NCBI GenBank assembly: GCA_023251875.1
Contig: JAHEXY010000010.1
Span: 98,047-162,046, forward strand
From: Bacteroidota bacterium
Lineage (GTDB): Bacteria; Bacteroidota; Bacteroidia; JAHEXY01
Reading direction: 5' to 3'
Length of the DNA stretch: 64,000 nt
Shown here: piece after piece, positions 1 to 7,558 of the stretch
Numbering within the stretch: the first letter of the stretch is position 1
How the letters are laid out: every line of letters starts with the position of its first letter
The notes under the pieces: generated by a model
The model's input: the letters and a program-made list of their open reading frames with translations, nothing else
Told to the model about the DNA's origin: nothing
Databases searched by the model: none
Position numbers and translations under genes: made by a program

Positions 1-286
1 GAGTTATAAGTTTGATAATACTTACATAGTTTTTGTTCAAACAGAAGAACAATTTTTGGATGTGAGATACCATCGCAAAAGAACCGGATTAAATCATCTA
101 GCATTTTTTGGTGACTCAAAAGAATTTATTGATGGGCTGCTATTCAAACTCAAAGAAAAAAAAGTAAAAGTCTTATACGAAAATAAATATCCATTTGCCG
201 AAAACTACTACGCAATCTATTTTGAAGATCCAGATAGAATAAAAGTTGAAGTAATTGCTTATCCTTATATCTATCAGAATTTATAG
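1..286 (+). CDS. VOC/glyoxalase-family protein, 3' part only
   Basis: The reading frame is open from base 2, so the gene starts before the window and only about 95 C-terminal residues are visible. The segment TGLNHLAFFG followed about 50 residues later by YAIYFEDPDRIKVEVIA matches the second beta-alpha-beta-beta-beta module of the vicinal oxygen chelate fold, with the usual metal-ligand His and Glu. Members include glyoxalase I, dioxygenases and bleomycin or fosfomycin resistance proteins. The substrate cannot be told from this half. The only in-frame start inside the window is a TTG at 56, which would cut a beta strand, so it is not the real start. Confidence 0.7.
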   Translation, partial: SYKFDNTYIVFVQTEEQFLDVRYHRKRTGLNHLAFFGDSKEFIDGLLFKLKEKKVKVLYENKYPFAENYYAIYFEDPDRIKVEVIAYPYIYQNL

Positions 287-328
287 GAGAGTAAAAAAAA
301 GAAGAATTAAAAATGATGAAAGACTAAA

Positions 329-398
329 TCCCGAAGGGATGGAATTATTATAGAAAAAAGGAATAAACAAAAAAATAAACCCCGAAGGGGTGAAATTA
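329..398. repeat. REP-like palindromes left of the RAYT gene (two copies, + orientation)
   Basis: Two copies of a short palindrome built on CCCGAAGGG, at 329-340 and 380-390. The first is followed by TGGAATTATTATAG, a conserved tail seen again at 1040. The second overlaps a possible GTG start of the transposase. Together with four more copies up to 1091 they form a cluster around the transposase gene. Confidence 0.75.
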
Positions 399-410
399 AA
401 CAATGGAAGA

Positions 411-872
411 ATGCCAGGCACTTTTTCTCAAATGTATGTTCAAGTAATTTTTGCTGTAAAAGGCAGAACAAATTTAATTAGCAAAACAAATGAAGAAGAA
501 CTGTATAAATATATTGCCGGAATAATAAAAGGCAAAGATCAAAAATCAATTATTGTAAATGGCATGCCGGACCATATACATGCTTTTGTTGGTTTGCGGC
601 CTTCAATGGCTGCTTCTGATTTGGTAAGAGACATAAAAAATAACTCATCCAATTTTATTAATGATCATAAATGGGTAAAAGGAAAATTTTCTTGGCAAGA
701 AGGTTATGGAATATTTACCTATTCACATTCACATATAGAATCGGTTTACAATTACATTTTAAATCAAAAAGAACATCACAAAAAGAAAACATTTCGTGAA
801 GAATACATTGATTTTTTGAAAAAATTTGAAATCAAGTATGATGAGAAATATTTATTTGAATGGATTGAATAA
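411..872 (+). CDS. REP-associated tyrosine transposase (IS200/IS605 TnpA-like, Y1_Tnp)
   Basis: A 153-residue single-domain HUH transposase. N-terminal GTFSQMYVQVIFAVKGR is the first strand of the Y1 transposase fold. GMPDHIHAFVGL carries the metal-binding His-hydrophobic-His pair. The helix SVYNYILNQKEHHKKKTF holds the expected nucleophilic Tyr. The ATG at 411 is preferred over a GTG at 390 because family members start at this point and the GTG lies inside a palindrome. Such enzymes nick single-stranded hairpins. The palindromes flanking this gene in opposite orientations fit a RAYT with its own REP family. No partner TnpB is present. Length and motifs look intact. Confidence 0.88.
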   Translation: MPGTFSQMYVQVIFAVKGRTNLISKTNEEELYKYIAGIIKGKDQKSIIVNGMPDHIHAFVGLRPSMAASDLVRDIKNNSSNFINDHKWVKGKFSWQEGYGIFTYSHSHIESVYNYILNQKEHHKKKTFREEYIDFLKKFEIKYDEKYLFEWIE

Positions 873-875
873 TAT

Positions 876-942
876 CACCCCTTCGGGGTTTTAGCAGTAT
901 GTTATTGCGTTTGTGCTATAATAATACCATCCCTTCGGGATT
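876..942. repeat. REP-like palindromes right of the RAYT gene (two copies, inverted)
   Basis: CACCCCTTCGGGGTT at 876-890 starts four bases after the transposase stop codon. ATAATACCATCCCTTCGGGATT is at 921-942. Both are the reverse complement of the left-hand copies: the ATAATACCAT part is the complement of the TGGxATTAT tail. The gene is therefore bracketed by inverted repeats. Confidence 0.75.
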
Positions 943-1029
943 GGTTGTTGAGCCCAATTCAAAATAGTAATATAACTACGATTAAAGTGTTGTCCTTATT
1001 AGAGAAATAAAACATTAAGAAAGTGTAAA

Positions 1030-1091
1030 GCCCGAAGGGCTGGCATTATTATAGAATAAATAATCTTGAGGAGTAAAAACTCCGAAGGAGT
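1030..1091. repeat. REP-like palindromes, distal pair (+ orientation)
   Basis: GCCCGAAGGGC with tail TGGCATTATTATAG at 1030-1053, and ACTCCGAAGGAGTGATATT at 1079-1097. The second copy has compensating changes in both arms (CTCCGAAGGAG), so the hairpin is kept while the sequence changes. That argues for selection on the structure. Confidence 0.7.
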
Positions 1092-1193
1092 GATATTTAT
1101 CCCTTATTTTATTTCAAATATTTTGGCAATGAATTTTTTGTGATCGACCATAAATAGAGGAATATTTAAATTTCGCTTTAAGGCTCAAGAAAA

Positions 1194-1210
1194 GTTTCCA
1201 TTTTGGAAAC
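1194..1210. promoter_or_regulatory. Inverted repeat upstream of higBA, probable HigA operator
   Basis: GTTTCC-ATTTT-GGAAAC is a perfect 6-bp inverted repeat 26 bp before the higB ATG, and outer A/T runs extend the symmetry. It is followed by TACTTTTA, a near match to the TAnnTTTG -7 box. HigA-type antitoxins normally repress their own operon by binding such palindromes. Binding here is inferred. Confidence 0.5.
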
Positions 1211-1235
1211 CTTTTTGTACTTTTATACGTATAAT

Positions 1236-1529
1236 ATGAGAATAATTGCTAAACGTACTTTAAGAGAATTTTGGGAGAAATACGCTGATGCGGAAACGCC
1301 ATTAAAAGTGTGGTACAAAAATATTAGCGAGGCTGAATGGAAAAACAACAACGAATTAAAGCGACAATTTAAAAATGTAAGTATTGTTGGAAACGACAGA
1401 CTCGTTTTTAATATAAAAGGAAACACTTACCGATTAGTTGTTGCTGTTGATTATGAAAAACAAATTGTTTGGATAAAATTTATTGGCTATCACAAAGATT
1501 ATAATAAAATAAATGTAAAAACCATATAG
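1236..1529 (+). CDS. higB: HigB-family toxin (mRNA interferase)
   Basis: A 97-residue protein beginning MRIIAKRTLREFWEKYADAE and continuing PLKVWYKN, FKNVSIVGNDRLVFNIKGN, YRLVVAVDY and VWIKFIGYHKDYNKI. This is the complete HigB_toxin family pattern (RelE-like fold), which degrades mRNA on the ribosome when free of antitoxin. The start at 1236 gives the usual family length. An upstream TTG at 1203 would add residues from the operator. The antitoxin gene follows after 3 bases, the inverted toxin-first order typical of higBA. Confidence 0.9.
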   Translation: MRIIAKRTLREFWEKYADAETPLKVWYKNISEAEWKNNNELKRQFKNVSIVGNDRLVFNIKGNTYRLVVAVDYEKQIVWIKFIGYHKDYNKINVKTI

Positions 1530-1532
1530 AAC

Positions 1533-1883
1533 ATGAAAATAAAACCCATTTTAACAGAGAAAGATTATCAAGTAGCATTAAAGCGAGTTGAAAAAATTTG
1601 GGGCTCAAAATTAGGAACTGCAGAAGGAGATGAACTTGATGTTTTATGTACTTTAATTGAGAAATATGAAGATAAATATTATCCTATTGAAGCTCCTGAT
1701 CCGGTTGAGGCCATAAAATATGTAATGGAAGAAAAGGGCCTGGAAAGAAAAGATTTGATAAAAATTATTGGAAACAAAAGTAGGGTATCAGATTTACTCA
1801 ATAAAAAACGTGAGCTTTCAAAAAATATGATAAAAGCACTTCATGAACACTTGGGCATTTCGTATGAAATTTTAATGGCTTGA
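1533..1883 (+). CDS. higA: HigA-family antitoxin, helix-turn-helix
   Basis: A 116-residue protein starting 3 bases after the higB stop. The N-terminal half (ILTEKDYQVALKRVEKIW, then GDELDVLCTLIEKYEDK) is the HigA dimer and toxin-binding region. The C-terminal half (DPVEAIKYVMEEKGLERKDL, SRVSDLLNKKRELS, MIKALHEHLGIS) is an Xre-type helix-turn-helix. It should neutralise HigB and repress the operon through the palindrome at 1194-1210. Both genes look intact, so the module is probably active. Confidence 0.9.
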   Translation: MKIKPILTEKDYQVALKRVEKIWGSKLGTAEGDELDVLCTLIEKYEDKYYPIEAPDPVEAIKYVMEEKGLERKDLIKIIGNKSRVSDLLNKKRELSKNMIKALHEHLGISYEILMA

Positions 1884-2007
1884 TATTTTACTATGCCAAT
1901 GATTGTTTGTGTGATTGCATAACTAGAGTAATATTTAAAATCACCATTTACGCTATAATAATGTAATTATTATCACAAAAAATGAACTTATTATATGAAC
2001 TGTAGGC

Positions 2008-2376
2008 TTATTTTCCTTTCTTCTTTTTAGCCTCCAACAAATAATTAATTTTCCTGAGTAGTTCGTTTTTCTCTTTTAATTCAACGAGGTCTTTTTTGTA
2101 TTGTTGAAGTTCTTCTTTTAAGGCAGCCAAATCATTTTTGCTTTGGTAAGCAGCCTGACTCTCTTTTACAACCCAGCTGACATTTTCTAAATAATAATTA
2201 AAGAAATCATGCTCTAAAACTTTACATATTTTAAACAGCAAACCCGTATCAATGGTTTTGCGTTCAAAAATATTGTACACAACGGTTCTGCTTTTATTAA
2301 TTTTTGCAGCAAACTCCGTTACCGGAATTCTTGATTCTTCAAGCACTAATTTGATTTTTTGACCTATGTGTACCAT
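2008..2376 (-). CDS. Xre-family regulator with C-terminal coiled coil
   Basis: A 122-residue protein, MVHIGQKIKLVLEESRIPVT onward. Residues about 4-60 form a Cro/C1-type helix-turn-helix (EFAAKINKSRTVVYNIFERK, then LLFKICKVLEHDFF). Residues about 75-115 are rich in Lys, Glu and Leu in heptads (ALKEELQQYKKDLVELKEKN), a coiled coil likely used for dimerisation. An upstream ATG at 2391 would add five residues, but both ATGs sit in a perfect inverted repeat (2372-2394), suggesting autoregulation. It is divergent from the H-NOX gene 135 bp away and could control it. Proteins of this shape are common in Bacteroidota with no defined role. Confidence 0.75.
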   Translation of the reverse strand: MVHIGQKIKLVLEESRIPVTEFAAKINKSRTVVYNIFERKTIDTGLLFKICKVLEHDFFNYYLENVSWVVKESQAAYQSKNDLAALKEELQQYKKDLVELKEKNELLRKINYLLEAKKKKGK

Positions 2377-2394
2377 GAATACAAAATTCATGGT
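2372..2394. promoter_or_regulatory. Perfect 9-bp inverted repeat over the Xre gene start
   Basis: ACCATGAAT-ACAAA-ATTCATGGT lies exactly over the two candidate start codons of the Xre regulator, on the side facing the divergent H-NOX gene. It is a plausible operator for that regulator. An alternative is a structured 5' mRNA end. Confidence 0.45.
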
Positions 2395-2511
2395 TTTGGA
2401 CTGTTTAATCGATTATTTATAGTCTTTTTAACCGGCAAAAACTTACCTTCATCTAAATAATCTGCAACTTTAATCTTGAAAATACGTATAACAGGCTAAA
2501 TCATATTTAAT

Positions 2512-3054
2512 ATGTACGGAATTGTAAATAAAGCAATACAAGGATTAGTAACCGAAAACTTTGGCAAAGAAAGTTGGGAAAAAGTAAAACAAAAAAGTGG
2601 AGTAGAGATAGATTCCTTTCTCAGCCATGAACCTTATCCTGATGAATATACTTTTCAGTTAGCAGGGGCTGCTGCCGAGGTATTAAACATGCCCTTAAAA
2701 GATGTGCTTATTGCTTTTGGGGAGTATTGGGTCTTAAAAACAGGTATGCAACATTATGGTTCACTTATGCAAGCAGGTGGAAACAACTTAAAAGAATTTT
2801 TAATCAATCTACCTGCCTTTCATAGTAGGGTAATGTTGATTTACCCCAATTTAACTCCTCCTGAATTTAAAATAACAAATATAGATGATAACTCATTGCA
2901 TGTACATTATTTTTCACAACGCCAAGGCCTAAAAGATTTTGTAGTTGGCTTATTGCAAGGGCTTGGAAAAATGTATCAGGTTAATGCACAAATTTTAATT
3001 TCTCAAACAACTGAAAATGGAGCTGATCATGATGTTTTTATAGTAAAATGGTAA
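2512..3054 (+). CDS. hnoX: H-NOX heme-based nitric oxide sensor
   Basis: A 180-residue soluble protein with the full heme NO/O2-binding (HNOB) fold. It starts MYGIVNKAIQGLVTENFG. The proximal heme ligand is His104 in LPAFHSRVMLIYP, and the propionate-clamping YxSxR motif is Tyr133-Ser135-Arg137 (HYFSQRQGL). H-NOX proteins bind NO on ferrous heme and change the activity of a partner enzyme, in bacteria usually a histidine kinase or a cyclic-di-GMP enzyme. The next gene, 40 bp downstream on the same strand, is such a kinase with the HNOBA partner domain. I see no distal-pocket Tyr that would favour O2, so NO is the likely ligand, by inference. Confidence 0.93.
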   Translation: MYGIVNKAIQGLVTENFGKESWEKVKQKSGVEIDSFLSHEPYPDEYTFQLAGAAAEVLNMPLKDVLIAFGEYWVLKTGMQHYGSLMQAGGNNLKEFLINLPAFHSRVMLIYPNLTPPEFKITNIDDNSLHVHYFSQRQGLKDFVVGLLQGLGKMYQVNAQILISQTTENGADHDVFIVKW

Positions 3055-3094
3055 ATATGGGATAGAACTACGTTACAAAAATATATTTTAAAAC

Positions 3095-4336
3095 ATGGAC
3101 GAATCAAACATTATTGATAATGAGTTGCTGGATAATTTATTTCCTTTCTATTTTGTTGCCGATGAGTCTTTGAAAATTACAAAGGCTGGAAAGGGCCATT
3201 TAAAATTGTTTCCTGATATTATAGGACAATCTTTTTCGGCATATTTCTCTTTCAAACGCCCGTCTAGCGTATCGTATCATTTTTCATCCATCATAGAATA
3301 TTATAATCAAATTTTTATTCTTGATTCTATTCCATTGAAAAATTTATTATTCAGAGGACAAATGATTCATCTCCAGAAATCACAAATGCTCCTTTTTGTG
3401 GGATCTCCATGGATTATAAATGTAGATGACCTGAAAAAATATAATTTACTGCTTACCGATTTTGCCTTGCATGATACCATAACTGATATGCTGCAAATAG
3501 TAAAAACAAAAGATATCATGATGAATGATATTAAGCATTTAATAGTAGATTTAAATATTCAAAAAAAGGAATTAATAAAAACGAATGCATTAGCTGAGGT
3601 ATCTAAAAAAGCAAAAGAAAAATTTATTGCAAATATGAGTCATGAGATTAGAACGCCCATGAATGCCATAGCCGGCATGGCAGAATTGCTTATTGAATCC
3701 GATTTATTGCAAGAGCAAAAAGAATATGCACAAGCCATTAAACTATCTACTGATAATTTAATGGAAATAATAAATGGGGTTCTTGATTTTTCAAAAATTA
3801 ATTCAGGAAAAATAGAATTTGCTGAAGTTGCTTTTTATATCAAAGAAATTTTAGATGAAATTATTAAAACGCTTGGCGTAAGTGCTATAAAAAAAAATAT
3901 TTCTCTTACATATTCTATAACGAATAATGTTCCTAAATTAGTAATTGGCGATTCACATAAGCTTAAACAAATTTTATTAAACCTGGTTGGTAATGCCATA
4001 AAGTTTACTGAAAATGGAAGAGTAAAAATTGAGGTTTATTGTACAAGTAAAACAAATGATAATTACGTAATTGAATTTTCTGTTTCAGATACAGGTATCG
4101 GTATAGAAGAAGATAAACTTGATATGATATTTGAAAGTTTTAGTCAGGCAAATAATGATACAACTCGAAAATATGGTGGCACAGGCCTTGGTTTATCAAT
4201 TGCTAAAAAACTTGTTAGTATGCATGGCGGAAATATTTCTGTTAAAAGCAAATTAAATGAAGGCTCTGTGTTTACTATAGTTATTCCATTTAAAGCTCAA
4301 CATTCATTACAAGAAACATTAAATGATAAAAACTAA
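3095..4336 (+). CDS. hnoK: H-NOX-associated histidine kinase (HNOBA-HisKA-HATPase)
   Basis: A 413-residue kinase without membrane segments. Residues about 8-135 are an HNOBA domain: LFPFYFVADESLKITKAGKG, FKRPSS, LFRGQMIHL, LLFVGSPWI. A short coiled linker leads to HisKA with phospho-acceptor His183 in FIANMSHEIRTPMNAI. The ATP-binding domain shows N300 (N box), DTGIGI at 332-337 and GGTGLGLSIA at 361-370. The HNOBA domain is the partner in soluble guanylate cyclases and H-NOX-regulated kinases, so NO bound to the upstream H-NOX should gate autophosphorylation. There is no receiver domain in the protein and no response regulator next to it. The phosphate acceptor must be encoded elsewhere. Confidence 0.92.
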   Translation: MDESNIIDNELLDNLFPFYFVADESLKITKAGKGHLKLFPDIIGQSFSAYFSFKRPSSVSYHFSSIIEYYNQIFILDSIPLKNLLFRGQMIHLQKSQMLLFVGSPWIINVDDLKKYNLLLTDFALHDTITDMLQIVKTKDIMMNDIKHLIVDLNIQKKELIKTNALAEVSKKAKEKFIANMSHEIRTPMNAIAGMAELLIESDLLQEQKEYAQAIKLSTDNLMEIINGVLDFSKINSGKIEFAEVAFYIKEILDEIIKTLGVSAIKKNISLTYSITNNVPKLVIGDSHKLKQILLNLVGNAIKFTENGRVKIEVYCTSKTNDNYVIEFSVSDTGIGIEEDKLDMIFESFSQANNDTTRKYGGTGLGLSIAKKLVSMHGGNISVKSKLNEGSVFTIVIPFKAQHSLQETLNDKN

Positions 4337-4503
4337 AATTATGTCTTTGCATCGATAAAAAATTATTCGGGAATACTATGTTGGCAAACCTTGTTCATCG
4401 TAGTTGTGTTGTGAATCAATGATCTTAATGACAAATACAAATGAATGCGATGCCTCCTCACGTTCATCAAGGTCTTGAAATATATGGCTATGTGATTATG
4501 GCA

Positions 4504-5619
4504 CTATTTCACTTTAAGAATTGCACTTACCGGATAGTGATCTGATAGTTTTTTATCGATTCTTTCGTAGTATAAACATTCAATATTATCACTATGTAAA
4601 ATATAATCTATTCTGAAAGAGGGAAACAAACCAATATAGGTATTGCCAATGCCGTTTCCTTTTTCAATAAAGGAATCATTTAGTTTTTCTGAAACGGTAT
4701 GGTAAGTATATGATCCGGGAGTATCATTAAAATCACCGCATAAAATTACGGGATAGGGTGAATTGTTAATGCTTTCTGCAACCAATTCTGCTTGACTGGC
4801 CCTTCTGCTAAAAGCAATTTTTAATTTTCTTAGTATTTTTTTTATCCCCATCCATTGCTTTTCATCGTCAATAGGAGAGTCGTCAATTTTTTCAATGGTT
4901 ACATAATCTTCCTTGCCAAAACGAATGGATTGAAAATGGGCACAGTATACCCGAATGGTATCTCCCTTTACATCAATATCCGTATACATACAAATGTTAT
5001 TGGTGCCTTTTCCAAAATCAATTCTACCTTTATTTACTATTGGATAAGAACTAAATGTTGCAATGCCTAATTTGTTTGTTGGATTAAATACGTTGGAATA
5101 TTCTGCATGAAGTTCATGAGCTTTAAAAGATTGCTGCATGGAGTCTGCAGATATAATATAGCCATCATTGTTATACATAAATTCTTGCATGCAAATAATA
5201 TCAGCATTAGAATTTTTAATGATGTCAAAAATTTTATTGTCGGTAGTTTTGTCTTTTGAGGAATCATCATAAATGGCAAATAATCTCACATTGTATGAAA
5301 TTATTTTGAGTGTATGGCAAGCATCATTATTGGGTATTGTATCATTACCCCAATGTGCTTGAAAATGAGATTTGATATGGGTCCAGCCAAGTAAAATTAC
5401 AATAAGAGATAGTATCATTTGTTTTTTTTGAAACAATGCCCAATAGATCATAAATGCAATATTGAGGATTAAAATAAAAGGATAGGCTAATCCCAAAAAA
5501 GAAAGAGGCCAAAATATTTTAGGGCTGATGTAGGATGCAGAATAGCTTGCCACTAATAATAAAGTACAAAGAATATTAACTATAAAAATAATCTTATTGG
5601 GCCAAGCTAAATTGTTCAT
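4504..5619 (-). CDS. Membrane-anchored endonuclease/exonuclease/phosphatase-family protein
   Basis: A 371-residue protein. Residues about 8-85 contain three hydrophobic segments. From about 105 on there is a complete EEP fold: LKIISYNVRLF, ADIICMQEF (catalytic Glu), YCAHFQS, VILCGDFNDTPGS (Asp/Asn pair), FRIDYILHS and LSDHYPVSAIL (terminal Asp-His). The metal-dependent active site looks complete. Relatives include DNase I-like nucleases and phospholipid or inositol phosphatases, so the substrate is open. It is the third gene of a tight minus-strand group with two rhomboid proteases (5-bp gap). Confidence 0.85.
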   Translation of the reverse strand: MNNLAWPNKIIFIVNILCTLLLVASYSASYISPKIFWPLSFLGLAYPFILILNIAFMIYWALFQKKQMILSLIVILLGWTHIKSHFQAHWGNDTIPNNDACHTLKIISYNVRLFAIYDDSSKDKTTDNKIFDIIKNSNADIICMQEFMYNNDGYIISADSMQQSFKAHELHAEYSNVFNPTNKLGIATFSSYPIVNKGRIDFGKGTNNICMYTDIDVKGDTIRVYCAHFQSIRFGKEDYVTIEKIDDSPIDDEKQWMGIKKILRKLKIAFSRRASQAELVAESINNSPYPVILCGDFNDTPGSYTYHTVSEKLNDSFIEKGNGIGNTYIGLFPSFRIDYILHSDNIECLYYERIDKKLSDHYPVSAILKVK

Positions 5620-5624
5620 GAAAT

Positions 5625-6506
5625 TTATTTCTCGTCTTTGCTCATTTTAAATAAGAGTTCTTTTTCTTGCTTGCTTAAGCTATCATAACCAGACTTTGAT
5701 ATTTTATCCAATATTTCATCAATAACTTTTTGTTTGTTAAGTTTCACTGCATTGTATACTTCATCAGGTACTGGACGTTTGTGTTCAACTCTGAGTGTTG
5801 ATTTTTTCTTAAACCAAGAAGATGGATTTACGTTTTTGAATAAATTTTCAAAAAAGAAATTCCCTTTTGATTTTTGAAAATTGAGCATGTAAAAATAGCC
5901 GAGTAATGCACCACCTAAATGCACAATTTTTCCACCGGCATTATCTGTAATATTTAATACTGTAGAGATTACAAGAATGCCTAGTGCTACATATTTTAAT
6001 TTTATTTCTCCAATAAATAAAAGTCGAATGGGATAGTTGGGTAAATTGGTTGCAGTTGCAATTACTACGGCCATTACACCTCCGGAAGCTCCAATTAAAT
6101 AGGAGTTTTGGGTAATAAAAGATGGAAAGAGTTTTGATATTATTAAAAATAAAATGGCCCCAATTATACCACCTAAGAAATAAATAAAAAGCAAGTGTTT
6201 TTGGTGAATGTATTCCATAAATAATTTACCCATCCAGTATAACCAAAGCATATTAAAAAGAATGTGCATTACATCTCCATGAATAAACATATAGGTTATC
6301 AAAGTCCAAACTTTATACAAAGCATTAAAATCATAGCTTTTTACAGAGAACCAATTTAGAAAAAATTGATATCCTCCAAAGGGAGAGATGCTTTCTAATA
6401 TGTTACTAAAAATAAATACGATTACATTTACAATGATAATTTGTGTAATGGCATTATTTTGCTTACTAAAGGCTTGTTTTATATCGTCAGCAATGGTGTT
6501 GAACAT
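5625..6506 (-). CDS. Rhomboid-family intramembrane serine protease (second of pair)
   Basis: A 293-residue protein with six hydrophobic segments. Rhomboid landmarks are WTLITYMFIHGDVMHILFNM in the L1/TM2 region, nucleophile Ser141 in LIGASGGVMA, and catalytic His196 in GKIVHLGGALLGY. A soluble C-terminal tail of about 80 charged residues (RVEHKRPVPDEVYNAVKLNK and beyond) follows the membrane core. The start codon directly abuts the stop of the upstream rhomboid gene, so the two are surely co-transcribed. Substrates are unknown. Confidence 0.88.
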   Translation of the reverse strand: MFNTIADDIKQAFSKQNNAITQIIIVNVIVFIFSNILESISPFGGYQFFLNWFSVKSYDFNALYKVWTLITYMFIHGDVMHILFNMLWLYWMGKLFMEYIHQKHLLFIYFLGGIIGAILFLIISKLFPSFITQNSYLIGASGGVMAVVIATATNLPNYPIRLLFIGEIKLKYVALGILVISTVLNITDNAGGKIVHLGGALLGYFYMLNFQKSKGNFFFENLFKNVNPSSWFKKKSTLRVEHKRPVPDEVYNAVKLNKQKVIDEILDKISKSGYDSLSKQEKELLFKMSKDEK

Positions 6507-7382
6507 TTACCAAACTCGGTTTGAGGTTTTTCTCCAGTAATAAAGTAAAATAAATCCAAAAAGCATACCACCTAAATGTGCAAAATGAGCGACATCGTCT
6601 CCTTTGCTATTTACAATGCCCATTACCAGTTCAATTAATCCATAGCCAAGCACCAGCCATTTTGCTTTTATGGGAACAGGAATAAAAAAAATATACAGAT
6701 CAACCATTGGATATAAAACTCCAAAGGCAATTAGTATACCAAAAAGAGCTCCTGATGCACCAACTAAAGGCACATCAGTCATAGACGATAAAATTAAATT
6801 GAATATTTCAGTTGATTCCTTAACATATTGCGAAGTGTTGCTCGCATTATTTGTCCATTGAGAAATTACTGAAGTAAGATGATCTTTTACATTTACCGGA
6901 ACATCATTAATACTTATCATGGCTTCTCTTGGAATGTATTTTTGGGTCATTACATTTAATTGATCGAGGTTGGGGCTATTAATAAAATCAGCCAAGGCAT
7001 GCTCAAACGGAGCAATGTTAAAATAAGAAATGCACAAGTGAAATATAGCTGCACCAATACCAGTAAAAAGATAGTAGAACATAAATTTTTGAGAGCCAAG
7101 AGAGTTTTCAAGAATGGGGCCAAACATCCATAAACCATACATGTTAAAAAGAATATGCATGAGATTAGCATGCATAAACATATAGGTAACAAACTGAAAC
7201 GGTTTAAAATAATGAGATGTGGGATAATGCAATCCTAATAAATTATCTAAATCCCAATCACCTAAAAAGTATTTTGCAATAAAGAAAATAACATTCAGTA
7301 GGATAAGATTTTTAACTACAGGAGGTAAAAAATTGGTTCTTCCGTATAATTGCATCGAATCAGAAAATTTGAAATTTCTCAA
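6507..7382 (-). CDS. Rhomboid-family intramembrane serine protease (first of pair)
   Basis: A 291-residue membrane protein. FVTYMFMHANLMHILFNM marks the L1/TM2 region, Ser210 is in LVGASGALFGI, and His269 is in AHFAHLGGMLFGF, so the Ser-His dyad is present. About 80 residues (roughly 122-203, polar, with APFEHALADFINSPN) are inserted between membrane segments compared with a minimal rhomboid, a form common in Bacteroidota. It heads the group rhomboid-rhomboid-EEP protein and lies downstream of mutL, separated by 176 bp containing a GC-rich palindromic repeat. Confidence 0.88.
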   Translation of the reverse strand: MRNFKFSDSMQLYGRTNFLPPVVKNLILLNVIFFIAKYFLGDWDLDNLLGLHYPTSHYFKPFQFVTYMFMHANLMHILFNMYGLWMFGPILENSLGSQKFMFYYLFTGIGAAIFHLCISYFNIAPFEHALADFINSPNLDQLNVMTQKYIPREAMISINDVPVNVKDHLTSVISQWTNNASNTSQYVKESTEIFNLILSSMTDVPLVGASGALFGILIAFGVLYPMVDLYIFFIPVPIKAKWLVLGYGLIELVMGIVNSKGDDVAHFAHLGGMLFGFILLYYWRKTSNRVW

Positions 7383-7419
7383 ACGAAAGTATGAAATTTA
7401 GCTGATAAAACGGTATTAG

Positions 7420-7467
7420 CCTCTCCTAAATCCTCCCGAAAAATTGGGACAGGTACTCCAAGGGAGA
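7420..7467. repeat. CCTCTCC/GGAGAGG palindromic repeat, diverged copy
   Basis: CCTCTCC near 7420 and GGAGAGG near 7463 form inverted arms around a GC-rich centre, between mutL and the rhomboid genes. It belongs to the family found perfectly conserved at 34401 and 42592. Confidence 0.5.
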
Positions 7468-7558
7468 GGACTTTTGGTTCTTTAGAACTTGCGAACTATG
7501 TATAGTTAATATCGGTTGCTATGAATTTGAACTCCTTTTGGGGGAAGTAGAGGGATCT

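Noticed and set aside
329..1097. CRISPR-like reading of the six repeated palindromes
   Set aside because: Spacing is irregular, orientation alternates and no spacers of uniform size or cas genes are present. They fit REP elements around a RAYT.
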